Assembly (NCBI RefSeq): GCF_019578655.1
Contig: NC_063259.1
Span: 9,102,001 to 9,166,000, forward strand
Direction of reading: 5' to 3'
DNA: 64,000 bases
DNA from: Ricinus communis
Taxonomy: Eukaryota; Streptophyta; Magnoliopsida; Malpighiales; Euphorbiaceae
Within the stretch, counting starts at the first letter, position 1; the number at the start of each line of letters is the position of its first letter. The notes under the pieces were generated by a model, which was given only the letters and a program-made list of their open reading frames with translations, ran no database searches and had not been told where the DNA came from. Position numbers and translations under genes: made by a program. Shown piece by piece: positions 11,117 to 21,432 of the stretch.

Positions 11117-11318
11117 CTATTCTGAATCCTGACTTGGTCTCTGTGCAGAAGAATAGTAATGGGATTCAAGATCCTTGAGGCTAGCAGCAGCCTCCTCCCC
11201 AACTCTAGCTAACATGTCGTTCGTTTTTTCTGACAGTTGGTCAAACTCAATTATTCTTTCGTCTACATGGTCATTAAGAGATGCAAATCCTGAAAATATT
11301 GCAGTCAGCTGCTTGAAC
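11117..11318 (-). CDS. MED22: MED22 coding exon 3 with apparent 35-base deletion
   Basis: It begins after TTTTTCTGAAAGCAG with GTTCAAGCAGCTGA, which encodes the usual VQAA(D), and then passes directly to CTGCAATATTTTCAGG, which encodes TAIFSG in a different frame. The length of 202 bases is not a multiple of three although exons 1 and 2 are phase 0. About 35 bases (the SLLKLVSELKQ region of relatives, from memory) are absent. The rest of the exon is open to TAG at 11,117-11,119. Confidence 0.8.
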
Positions 11319-13615
11319 CTGCTTTCAGAAAAACTTTAAGAAATAATTGACCAAATCACTCTATCAAGTATTTAATATTTGGCTCATGAATACACTAAAT
11401 AGAACTATTCAAGAAGGCTCGTCTTCACCCTGCAATCTAATGGGAAACGGTATAGATATGACCCTAATGTTTACTTATTTTGTCATATTGGAACTTCATG
11501 TTTTTTTGGGACAAAAAAACCTCAAACTCTTTGAAAAGTGCTTTTACCCACGTTAATGTTGGCTGTTAACTCAAACAATAATAGACCTGTGTGGCAATTT
11601 TATTGGTCCAACAAGGCTGTGTGGGACCCATTATTTTTCAAGCCTTCTAACTCTCACTTATTTCTATTCTTCCCAATCATCTGCACTATTCTGTTAAGCA
11701 AATTGTCAAATGCCTAAACTACAAAGCCGAACCAGAAAAAAAATATAATGTCCAAATGCAAAAGCTATCCAAAGAACTTAAATATTTATAACTCGGGTAC
11801 TATAATGTTGCAGAGGATAAGAAGAAAGTCAATTACACCCCGATCAATTAAAACATGTAGATTGTGAATACACAATATTTAATCAAAATAGGAATGTTCC
11901 TCATCAATCACACAAAATATGCATAAAAGAAGTCTTCCATCCAAAAACATGTTATTATCCATGAAACCAGCGGAGCCTAAGATTACAATTAGTCCAACAG
12001 TGACCAATAAGACCAAAAACAATCAAGACCAACTATATATAGTTGCAAAAGGATATCCAACAAAAATAGGTGAAGACCAAACTTAACAGCAGGAAAAGGG
12101 TGCCCAATCCATATATGTACACTATAACAACCCAATAACTAAGCGATATAGAATAAATACAACTTCTAATCCAATCCATATATGTATACTATAACAACCC
12201 AATAACTAAGCGATATAGAATAAATACAACTTCTAACACCCTTCCACCTCTGATACCATGACAAATGGGCTTGGATAGAACTCTCTAAAAATTAGCTCAA
12301 AAGAAGATGGTGTCCAATCCACATATATACACCATAACAGCCTAATAACTAAGCAATATGGGATAAATACAACTTCTAGCACTTCCCTGCTTAGCGTGAC
12401 AAACAAACGGGTCGGGTCCAAACCTATCATAGCAGATAAAAGGCTGGCTCTGATACCATGACAAATGGACTTGGGTAGAACTCATTTTCAAAAGTAAGTT
12501 CAAAAGAAGAGAGTGTCCAATTCACACCATAAGCATAGTAACTAAGCAATGTGGTATACCCAATTCGTTCCAATTTTATCTATTTGTTGTTCCATTAATT
12601 GATTAGAATTAGACATCATATACACTCTCCCACCTTTTATTGATTAAACACCTCACTTTGTCTCATTATCCAAATAATTAATCTCTATCCTCTATGTAAT
12701 GCATGTCTAGCAATTTTCTCATAGGGTCAAAACTGTAATTTTCTTAGAGTTCAGGTGGTGAATAAGTTAAACAAGAATTTGGTTCAATAAATGTAGTTGA
12801 TTGAGAAGGTTTAGCGCCGATGAGGTGATTTGATATGATTTTGAATTAAGCCTCAATTTGTTTGGAAAGAAATTGTATCCAAAACACACAAAAACAATGA
12901 AAGAAGAACAGCCTGATGAAATGATGATGGTCAAAGATATTCTCGCTACAGAATTTGTTATTTAGACAAGATGAAAATGAAGAAACTGAGTTGTGTTTTC
13001 CGATGAGATAGATTAAGGTTGCAACGAGGGGAAGGAGAGATGAGGAAGGAGATGAAGAAATTCTCGCTAAACAACCTAAGAATAGACGTCTTTTAGTCCA
13101 GTTCAGTGTCAAATAGACAGAGATTATGTGAAAATATTTATCCTTTATTTCAGCGTTTAAGAGTGTGTTTTTAAAGAGTTAAGGATCATATATGTCCCGA
13201 AAAAAAATAAGGCTCTAATGTGACAAAATGGCTAAATTTTGGGATCATATTTGAGCCTTTTCCCCATTCTAATTTATCCTACAATTAGAATTTAAGATGG
13301 TAGATCCTAGATTTCCATTCGGCAGCTGTATTCTGAATGAAAATTTTATGAGGAAGCAAATTTAATCAGAAGATATTCACCTCCAAATTTAACTTTCTTT
13401 ATAATGCGAAATTATGCAGCAATTTTAAGTGTATTTATATAACAAATGATGCATAAGAGAAACTGCGTCACAAGAATTGTAAGGTTTACATTACGAAGTT
13501 CAATTTTAAACAAAAGATTAAGTCCATAAAACGATCGTGAAAGATTACAAATTAGAAGCTCAATTAAATTTAAGTGCTTGCTTATGCTTCATTGTTGCTC
13601 TAGGTGTGTCTGTGT

Positions 13616-13659
<44 letters not shown>

Positions 13660-15264
13660 GCTCATACCATTCTGGCAGCATGCATTTCCATCATAAAAGC
13701 TTCTTGTGAATTTCTAACTGGTAGCTCATTCACCTGTCATGAGTAAGCATGCTTTTGTGTAAATTTTACATCCACGTATGAAAGTAACTGTCTGGAGATT
13801 GAAGAAATGGATCTACTTCTATGAATGCAATAAGGAGAAGATATTGAAAAGTTCTTTAAAGAAACAAGCAAGTCAGCTGTACGGCTTCTAATAAAATTGG
13901 GATTTTAATGTTCATTTTTAGTTATACCTTTAAGCTCTAATCTAAGATCCATTTTGTTTACAAAGCCCAGGACCTTCGTTGCAGCTATTTATTTGTTTCT
14001 AGACTTGCAGCAATGTCTGGGATTCAATCGATAGCAATCAAAGGAGATCACTGCCCCTATCAGATCAAGAAACCATGAGTTACAAAAAAGGAAATAAACA
14101 GAAAAAGAACTGAAGAGTGAGGAAAATCGGTTTCAGTCTTTCAGATGAGCTCCATGGTATCAGAAGTAAATGTAATAGGAATTCTTTTAATCAAGGTACA
14201 TAAACTAGATACTGCAAATGAACCAAAGTTGAGGATGCCGAAGCATTGATAAGGAAGTCACTTGTTGAGAAATGCATAATTTACTTGAACTCTTTGTTTG
14301 TTTATTTGATAGAGTTTAACATTTTGCAACTAGCAAGCTGCAGGTGAAGTAATCATTCAGCCATGAAATTGAATTTCAAGATAGCACTAGCAAGATGGTT
14401 TTGTTCTATAGGCATTATGTACTTGGGGAAAAAATGACCTTAGAATTAGTTCCTAAGAGAAAGACAGGCAGAACCCACTGAATCTTCCTCTACTATGAAA
14501 TAGAATGAGGAAGTAAAGGCAAGGTTCAGAAAGATACAAGTTAGACTTGCTAATCATATCATCTATTTCTGACTATGAACCACTCATATTCCAATTACTT
14601 TAGTTATGGTTCAACTATGCAGATGATTTGCCGATTGCCATCACTGTGCCAAGCACATGCTAGTTTGTGAAGGAGATTTCTTTTGATATTCATAGATTTT
14701 CAGGGCAATCTTTAGCTAAATTACAAGGTGATAACTTTGCATGTACAATAAATTATAATGACAGAAACAAGACACAAAAAACATCTTCAACCTCTTGTAA
14801 CAATTTAAGCTCAAGAAAAATTGGAATATGCTTTATAAGAAAGATTAAAGCAGCTCAAGAACCCAAGAATTCATGATAAGTCATTTCTGAATCCAAAATG
14901 GGAAAAACACAAATCAAAAAATTTAAGTAATAAAAGACCAAAGTACCCGGAGAACTATCAGTACAAAAGCATATAAGAAGCAGTTATAATTTATATTAAC
15001 AATGGATTGAAGAAGTTAAAGAAAAAGAAGATTAAAACTATCATGGAGCAACAAAGGAAATTAAACAAAAAAGGAAAAAAGAAAAGAAAGGAATACCCCG
15101 GCGACATTGACAAGGTGAGTGAAATTGTCAACAATGTTTGCAATATCTGTTTCCACTCTCTGCATCAAAGATTTCTGCTTTTGTGCAGCTGCTGTTGCTG
15201 CCGCCGCTGTCGGCCCACTTCCCGCTCCTCCAGCACTCCCACTTCCTACTCCACCTTTATTCAT
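11117..15264 (-). CDS. MED22: Mediator subunit 22 (MED22), three coding exons, last exon damaged
   Basis: MED22 is a small head-module subunit of Mediator, the nuclear coactivator bridging transcription factors and RNA polymerase II. Exon 1 starts [10 protein letters not shown], passes an Ala-rich stretch and [20 protein letters not shown]; exon 2 gives [11 protein letters not shown]; exon 3 gives [20 protein letters not shown] and ends [15 protein letters not shown] with a short tail. These are the landmarks I know from plant MED22, and intron borders are GT-AG. In exon 3 the expected stretch of about 11 residues between VQAAD and TAIFSGF is missing. The join shifts the frame and a stop follows within about 10 codons. 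Two AGs 7 and 10 bases inside the exon would restore the frame if used as acceptors. Intact length would be near 156 residues. It could be a shortened working gene or a recent pseudogene. Confidence 0.85.
12104..12237. repeat. 67-bp tandem duplication in the MED22 intron
   Basis: Copies at 12,104-12,170 and 12,171-12,237 are almost identical, both containing ACAACCCAATAACTAAGCGA and ATAAATACAACTTCTAA. A more diverged third copy lies at about 12,315-12,380. They appear to be parts of a dispersed plant repeat. Confidence 0.85.
13618..13657. repeat. (GA)n microsatellite next to the MED22 exon 2 donor
   Basis: About 19 to 20 GA units, immediately downstream of exon 2 in transcript direction, where it reads (CT)n. 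Confidence 0.95.
13668..13733 (-). CDS. MED22: MED22 coding exon 2
   Basis: 66 bases, 22 codons, phase 0 at both ends. It reads [17 protein letters not shown] then HAARM. The acceptor is ATGACAG and the donor GTATGAG. A long (GA)n run on the + strand lies a few bases beyond the donor, so the intron begins with a polypyrimidine (CT)n tract. Confidence 0.85.
13734..15096 (-). other. MED22 intron 1
   Basis: A 1.36-kb intron bounded by GTATTC and ATGACAG on the minus strand. No further coding block is recognised inside. Confidence 0.6.
15097..15264 (-). CDS. MED22: MED22 coding exon 1
   Basis: 56 codons from ATG (15,262-15,264) to GGG, followed by a GTATTC donor; it is in phase 0 with exon 2. 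The last codon is GGG (Gly) where an Arg is usual in this position (NVAR in relatives, from memory), a one-base change next to the splice site. Reading on into the intron gives only low-complexity Phe/Leu codons. Confidence 0.85.
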
Positions 15265-15283
15265 TCTTGCTTGGCAAACTAAA

Positions 15284-16461
15284 CTGATCCAAAACCCATC
15301 AAGTTAAAAAAAAAAAAAAAAGAAGAATTTAGGAAAAGGAGACAGTACGAACCAAGGTGCATTTACAGAGACCTTCTACACCAATAACAGCTATAAATCA
15401 GACTGGCATAGACCAAAGACCCGCAATTTCTGTTCTTTCTGTAAAGATTTTCTTTACAGGTGAGAACCCATAATTATTTATTTAACATTGTTATTTACTT
15501 TTGCATACAAGGGGTAAGCATCAGTCAATTTGGTACGATCCATAAGTAGCCAAAACCAAATTAAATGGGATTTTTAAATGAGCTAACCTAACTTGATTTA
15601 CAAATAGCCAAAACCAAATTAAACGATTTCCACAAATTGATAATGAATTCAGCAGTGTAATTGAGCTAATCTAACCCATGAACTACTTAAGATTGTCTAT
15701 ATTTTGATATCCTGTGATATAAGGAGTGCACTTGAGAACTAGCTCAAGTGGTAAGAGCATTTGCTCTTGGAAGGTGGAAGTTCTGAGTGCAAGTCCTCAC
15801 TTCTGCCTTAGGTAAATTTTCGTCATTATGAAGAATGTTATTGCTTGGGATTGAGATTGCCAAAACACTTGCTCTAGTTCAACCAAGTTGAGTTCAAGTG
15901 TTTCATTGAGTCTTAAGTTCTAGGTCCAAATATGAAGCCTGATCTAGCTTGTATTGAGTTTTCAGCTTCAACTTTTAGTAAAAGCTCGAAGGTGGTGGTG
16001 TTTCGACTACATTTTATCACACCCCTAGCAAAACTGAAACAGGTTCGAGAATAGAATCGAATTAAACCAAATGAAACCAGTTCACCTCAATTCAGTTGTT
16101 CAGTTTTGAAACTTTTAGGTCCATTTTTTTTACTGGGTTCATTTCAAAAACCAAACATATGAACTCAACTAAGCCTTTGCAAGATAGAGTGACAGAATTA
16201 CGCTTACTATCTACTAAATAAACCAGAATTTTAACAGAAAAGTAGATATATACAAGTGAGTGAGAGGCCTACTAAATTCTAATTGTACCAATAGAGTGAT
16301 AAAGAAAATCCTAAAAAAGGACCAATCATGCCCACACAACTCATACTTGTTAAAGTTTTTGTCTTGAAATTGAAATTTTTTAAGAAATTAAAAATTAGAG
16401 AAGCAAAATCATGATTTCAATGAAATGAGAGAGCAAAGGCAAAGATAATAGACAAAACCAC
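15284..16461 (-). other. Possible 5'-UTR intron of MED22
   Basis: On the minus strand TATAAGCAG|GTGGTTTTG (16,461/16,462) looks like a splice donor, and a 16-base T run followed by GGATCAG near 15,284-15,325 looks like an acceptor about 20 bases before the MED22 ATG. The upstream piece (16,462 to about 16,560) would be the 5'-UTR exon. This is read from splice-site appearance only; transcript data would decide. Confidence 0.35.
15727..15815 (+). repeat. tRNA-derived SINE-like insertion
   Basis: TAGCTCAAGTGGT (15,740-15,752) resembles an RNA polymerase III A box and GAGTGCAAGTCC (15,785-15,796) a degenerate B box, spaced as in tRNA-derived SINEs. The intervening sequence is typical of plant SINE heads, but the stem pairing is too poor for a tRNA gene. 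The 3' end is not defined. Confidence 0.5.
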
Positions 16462-16569
16462 CTGCTTATATTTTTGAACGACGGAGACAACAACACAGTT
16501 GGATGCCGGACAAGTGAGAAATGGAAGATCAGCAGTCACTGAGCACTGAGTTCTTTATCTGTGCTTGAT

Positions 16570-18410
16570 TTGGTTAATTCGGAATTATTTACGCAATTTT
16601 TTTATCCAGTTTGCTGAGAAAACTCGAAATTTCATTTTCAATTGGAAACTGGAATACATATTTGCTAAATTAGAAAATTATTAAATCTGCTTTTCAAAGA
16701 AAAATTTAAATAATTAAATATAATCTTTATTTTCTAAATCAAAATTTATCTAAATATATCTAAAATTAACGTTTAAATTTTTTTAATACAATAATTTTAA
16801 TATATATATAATTTTTAAAAATTTACTACTTACTTTCTATATTTTAGTATATTATATTAAATTTTTTAATATTTAAATATATATTTTATAATTTTACACT
16901 AAAAATTTATACCGACAATATTTTTATTAAATAATCAAATTTTATGGCTAAAGTGCTAATCGATTTCTAAAATTTAAAATTAATGGGCATTTAGCTCAAA
17001 TTTTAATTTTCTTATCAATTTATATATCAATTTGATAAAAATGTCAATTCAATTTAATCAAAATACTTATTTAATATAAAAAGTTCAATTAGTCCTTATA
17101 CTTCATATTGAATCTTAAATTATATTAAACTAAATTCTTATTAAGTTAAAAGAAAAACATTTAATTATAGCATAATTTATTCATATTATTTAATAAAAAA
17201 TAATTAGATTATATTTTTAATTAAAAGTTTTAATTTAAAAAATATTATAGAACTCATATAAAATTATACAAAAATTAGGTCAAATTTATTAAATAAAATA
17301 TGTGTTATATTTAATTTTATTATTTTTTTAATGTGTATTTAATTCTTATTTATTAAGTTATTGTAGTTAAATTACAATTTTTAAGTTTTAGATTTAATTT
17401 TTATAATGTATTATGTAATTTTTTTTATTTTTTTCAATAGAAGTCAATAGAAGAAGAGTACGGAAATTAGCAAGTAGTATATATATATTATCTTTTAACT
17501 TATCGAATAAGTTAATGAATAGAGTAGTATGCTCAATTGGAAGTTTTTATTGTATTTATGGCTACATGATTGGAATTTATATTATGTTTAATTAGTGATG
17601 AATAAGTAATTATGATATGTAAAATTGATTGGTATATTAATAGAGCAGTACGACGGACATGTTATTTTTATGATTTGTATCATGGACATGTTAAATAAAT
17701 GGAACAATACACACACATGTTAAATATGCTGTGGATGTAGATGTGTATTGTATTTGTGGCTATATTTGGAATATCTTTTACTTAGGAGCTACACCTGTTT
17801 TATCGGAGGTATATATATATTATAAGAGAGATTCAATCGAAATTTCGGTAAAATTTAGAGATAAAAGAATATTTCTAAAGATAAAAAAAAGTTTTATTAA
17901 AACTATAATTAATATCTAAAGCTTAATAATTTTGATATTTTTTGAAATAAAAGAATATAAAAAAGTGATAATTAAAATATTTAAAAAGTTTAAAAATTAT
18001 ATTTAAATTTAAACTAATTTAATAATGGCCGGGATAAGAAAATATCCAGAAATGGTAACCCATAGAAAATTATTCAGTGTCTTTTTCAATAGAGAGTGAG
18101 AGGTTACTGAATTATCTAATGTGGACAGTTTAGAAATGCACTATCCGTAAAAAGACTGTGTTTGATGTTTATCCGTTGCATATGTAGATTAATCAATAAT
18201 ATCTCCATTTTGTTCTTCGTGTGCATATTGGTATATGTGTGTATTATGCGATAACATATACTCTATTTCGTGCACTTGGAGAACTGGGAGGAGATGCTGC
18301 CAAAAATTCTACGAATATGCGGATAAATGTGAAATAGTTGTACAGACGACACATTTCTAAATGCATAAGCTCCTAGCTTTGAAGTGAACACATTCGTTAC
18401 AAGGATGTAA
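16570..18410. other. Very AT-rich intergenic DNA upstream of MED22
   Basis: Long A/T stretches, many short TA-rich runs and no coding similarity. The MED22 promoter would lie at the left edge (16.56-17 kb). No CACTA terminal repeat was found before the transposase region that starts near 18.5 kb. Confidence 0.4.
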
Positions 18411-19195
18411 AAATTTGAGAATGAGAATTTCACCTTATATTTGTAATATTAAACAAACAATAAGCAATACGTAAAAGTATTATCCAATTGTAACAAGTAA
18501 AATGAGTTCAGATCGTCAATGCATGTATTTTAGGTTTGTGAGGGGCATTCTGAACCAAGAATTTTTGGATGGTTTGGAGGAGTTTATTCATTTTGCCTCT
18601 AGTCAATCTAGATAGATGGATAAGAACAAGATTAGGTGTCCATATAATCACCAGAAGTGTCAGGATAGGGTTTCCATGACCTAGATACAATAAAATACCA
18701 TGTGGCGAAATATGGATTTGTACTTGACTTTTATGTGTGGACATATCAAGGTGAAAGGATAGTTAGGATTGACAACATTTTTAAAATCAGTGCTATAAGT
18801 GGTGTTGTTAGAGAAGAAGCATTTGATCTATATCAGATGATGGTTATGTATGCAATAGGTCCTGATTTTAATATCGATGACATGGAGAAACCCCCACATA
18901 CTGAAGCACAAAAGTTTTATGATATTCTAAAGGTAGCAGATAAGGAGTTGTGGCATGGTAGTGAGAGGCATTCACAACTATATATTGTTGCTAGACTAAT
19001 GAGCATGAAGTCAAAGAACCATATGCCAGAAAGATGCTTTGATCGGATGTGTGAATTGATAAAAGAGATAGTGCTTGAAAATAATGTGGTAATTGATAAC
19101 TTTTCAGCACTAAAAAGTTACTTTATGGTATGGGCCTGCTAGTAAAAACGATTGATTGTTGTTTAAATGGGTGTATGATATATTGGTTTGAAGAT
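18411..19195 (+). pseudogene. CACTA (En/Spm) transposase 5' region, duplicate unit 1
   Basis: From ATG near 18,501 the frame gives ILNQEFLDGLEEFIHFASSQ followed by a stop, DKNKIRCPYNH and KYGFVLDFYVWTYQGERI, the transposase-associated domain of plant CACTA elements. The next block reads GPDFNIDDMEKPPHTEAQKF, then LYIVARLMSMKSKN and IVLENNVVIDNFSALKSYF, the segment preceding the TNP2 core. An open stretch of 146 codons (18,702-19,142) survives. It breaks off at the copia insertion point. Unit 2 (19,527-20,292) is a diverged copy of the same segment. Confidence 0.82.
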
Positions 19196-19526
19196 TGTAG
19201 TCCCTTGGAACTAAGAAGGGGGTTGAATTAGTAACCTCAAATTGCGGAAATAAATGGTTTTAGATAAAACACAAGGATTTAAGAAAGATCAAGGACAATT
19301 TAAAGAGAGTAAGGATTAAAGAAGATGGCACAAAGGTTTATAGTGGTTCGGGAACAATCCTCCCTACATCCATTTCTCAAGATCATACTTGAGTTTTCCA
19401 CTATAATGTATAAGATTACAACCTTTGGGTTTTACAAGTTTACCCAACAACTTGATGTTTTCAAGGCTAACACTAAAACTCTTCCCTTAGTGATCCAATC
19501 TCTTAATAAGTCTCTTAACACTTGAG
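19196..19526 (-). mobile_element. Fragment of the copia LTR in duplicate unit 1
   Basis: 331 bases starting TGTAGTCCCTTGGAAC match the terminal part of the LTR at 20,293-20,622. The same CACTA-copia junction (AAGAT followed by TG) is present, so this is the captured end of the copia element, cut at CTTGAG where unit 2 begins. Confidence 0.82.
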
Positions 19527-20292
19527 AATTTGAGATTGAGAATTTCACCTTATATTCACAATATTAAACAAACAATAAGTAGTACATAAAAATATTATGT
19601 CCAATTGTAACAAGTGAAAATAAGTTCAAATCGTCAATGCATGTAGTTTAGGTTTACAAGGGGCATTATGAAACAAGAATTTTTGGATAGTCTGGAGGAG
19701 TATATTCATTTTGCCTCTAGTCAATCTAGATACATGGATAATAACAAGATTAGGTGTCCATTTAATCACCAGAAGTGCTAGAATATACTTTTCCATGACC
19801 TAGATATAATAAAATACCATGTGGCAAAGTATGGATTTGTACTTGACTACTATGTGTGGACATATCTAGGTGAAAGTATAGTTAAGGTTGGCAACATTTC
19901 TAAAGTCGGTAGTATAAGTGGTGTTGTTAGAAAGAAACATTTAATCCATATTAGATGATGGTTATGGATGCAATTGGTCTTGATTTTAATGTCAATGACA
20001 TGGAGAAACCCCTTAATATTGAAGCACAAAAGTTTTATGACATGCTAAAGGTAGCTGATTAAGAGTTGTGGCCTGGTAGTAAGAAGCATTCACAACTATC
20101 TCTAATTGCTAGACTAATGAGCATGAAGTCAGAGAACTATATGCAAGAAAGATGCTTTAATCAGACAGTGCTTGAAAATAATATAGTGACTGATAACTTT
20201 TTATGACTAAGAAGTTACTTTGTGGTATGGACATGCCAGTAGAAATAATTAATTGTTGTTTGAATGGGTGTATGATATATTAGTTTGAAGAT
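19527..20292 (+). pseudogene. CACTA transposase 5' region, duplicate unit 2
   Basis: A copy of 18,411-19,195 with scattered substitutions and small indels. It has EFLDSLEEYIHFASSQSRYM, where unit 1 has a stop in place of the Tyr, and DYYVWTYLGE. Additional stops make it non-coding. It runs directly into the full copia LTR at 20,293, so it is the copy next to the body of the insertion. Confidence 0.82.
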
Positions 20293-21415
20293 TGTTGTCT
20301 CTTAGAACCAAGAAGGAGGATTGAATTGGTGATTTCAAATGGGAAAATAAATAGTTTTAGGTAAAACACAAGGATATAAGAAAGATTAAGAACAATTAAA
20401 GAGAGTAAGGTTTAAAGAAGATGGCACAAAGGCTTATAGTGGTTCGAGAACAATCCTCTTTATATCCACTCCTGAATATCACACTTGAATATTCCACTAT
20501 AATCTATAAGATTACAATTTTTGGGTTTTACAAGTTCACCCAACAACTTAGTATTTTCAAGGCTAACACTAAACCTCTTCCTTTAATTAACCAATCTCTC
20601 ACTAAGTCCCTTAACCCTTGAGTATTAATGGTTATTCAACAACCAATTTCTTGTATTTTTAATACCTAGGCTCACACAATAACCCTTTAGATCTTTAGTT
20701 GAATAAAGAATTTTAACTTAATATACTCTATAAAGAAAGAAATTGAGTGTAAAAAGTTGAGAAATGAATTTGCAAGAGTTTTGGTGTACCTAAATCACAC
20801 ACTTATTTATTGTGTCTTTAAGAGGAGTATTTATACTCATACCAACCTCTTGGAGACGTTACAATGGGTCTAAAACTCATTAATTGCAAGACTAATGACT
20901 TGGAAAAAGAATTGCCTAAATTCCCGAAACGCGTACTTGTGCTTTCAAAAAAGAGATGTTGGGGCTCCAACGGCTCCAAACACGTAGCATTAATAGGATG
21001 GCTGATATCTCAACGGTTATTGACATCACATTAATTGCGAAAACCGCCCCCACACCACAATAGCACCCTCGCACTTCTCATCACACTATCATCTTCCATT
21101 TTTTGTTTCAAACTCTAATATGAAGCACCCTCGCACTTCTTGAAGCTTTGACATTGACTATTAGGTGTTGCGATGCAATTGCCAAGATATCAGGTGCACT
21201 TTTCAACGTCTTCTAAAATTTTGATCATAGGAAAAGTGCCCTGTGCCCTCACACTTTTTGGGTCTTTATAGAAGACTTCCTTTAAAGCTTAAGAATGCTT
21301 AAACTTTGGTTGGTTCCTTCGGTGCTCTGTCATATAGACACTTAGACATAGGGTTATCAATGTTCAATTTTGGTGTTAAGATCAAAATAGAGATCAATTG
21401 TACCTGAGGTCAACA
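20293..21415 (-). mobile_element. 3' LTR of the minus-strand SIRE-like copia element
   Basis: 1,123 bases with TG...CA type ends: on the minus strand it starts TGTTGACCTCAGG after a polypurine tract and ends AGAGACAACA. Its sequence is repeated, in inverted orientation and without its first ~95 bases, at 26,057-27,157. Those missing bases are at 28,129-28,224. The LTR includes the unusual GC-rich CGAGGGTGCTATTGTGG-type stretch shared by both copies. Confidence 0.85.
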
Positions 21416-21432
21416 ATCTCCTCTTTTTTGAT
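21416..21432 (-). promoter_or_regulatory. Polypurine tract of the SIRE-like element
   Basis: The minus strand reads AAAAAAGAGGAGAT immediately before TGTTGACC, the same design as at 10,131-10,147. Confidence 0.7.

Larger units (their letters stand above)
11319..13667 (-). other. MED22 intron 2 with inserted repeats
   Basis: A 2.35-kb intron on the minus strand. It carries a perfect 67-bp tandem duplication and diverged dispersed copies of the same sequence (12,315-12,380 and about 12,520), with the shared phrase CTCTGATACCATGACAAA found twice. No other gene is visible in it. Confidence 0.6.

Noticed and set aside
10951..11202. 83-codon frame on the minus strand at the end of MED22
   Set aside because: It is the wrong reading frame of MED22 exon 3 and its 3' UTR.
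12846..13112. Small gene in the MED22 intron (88 codons, minus strand)
   Set aside because: Low-complexity Ser/Phe-rich frame with no motif, lying within an intron between repeats.
15731..15800. Functional tRNA gene
   Set aside because: A and B boxes are recognisable but the cloverleaf stems do not pair; it is better read as a SINE head.
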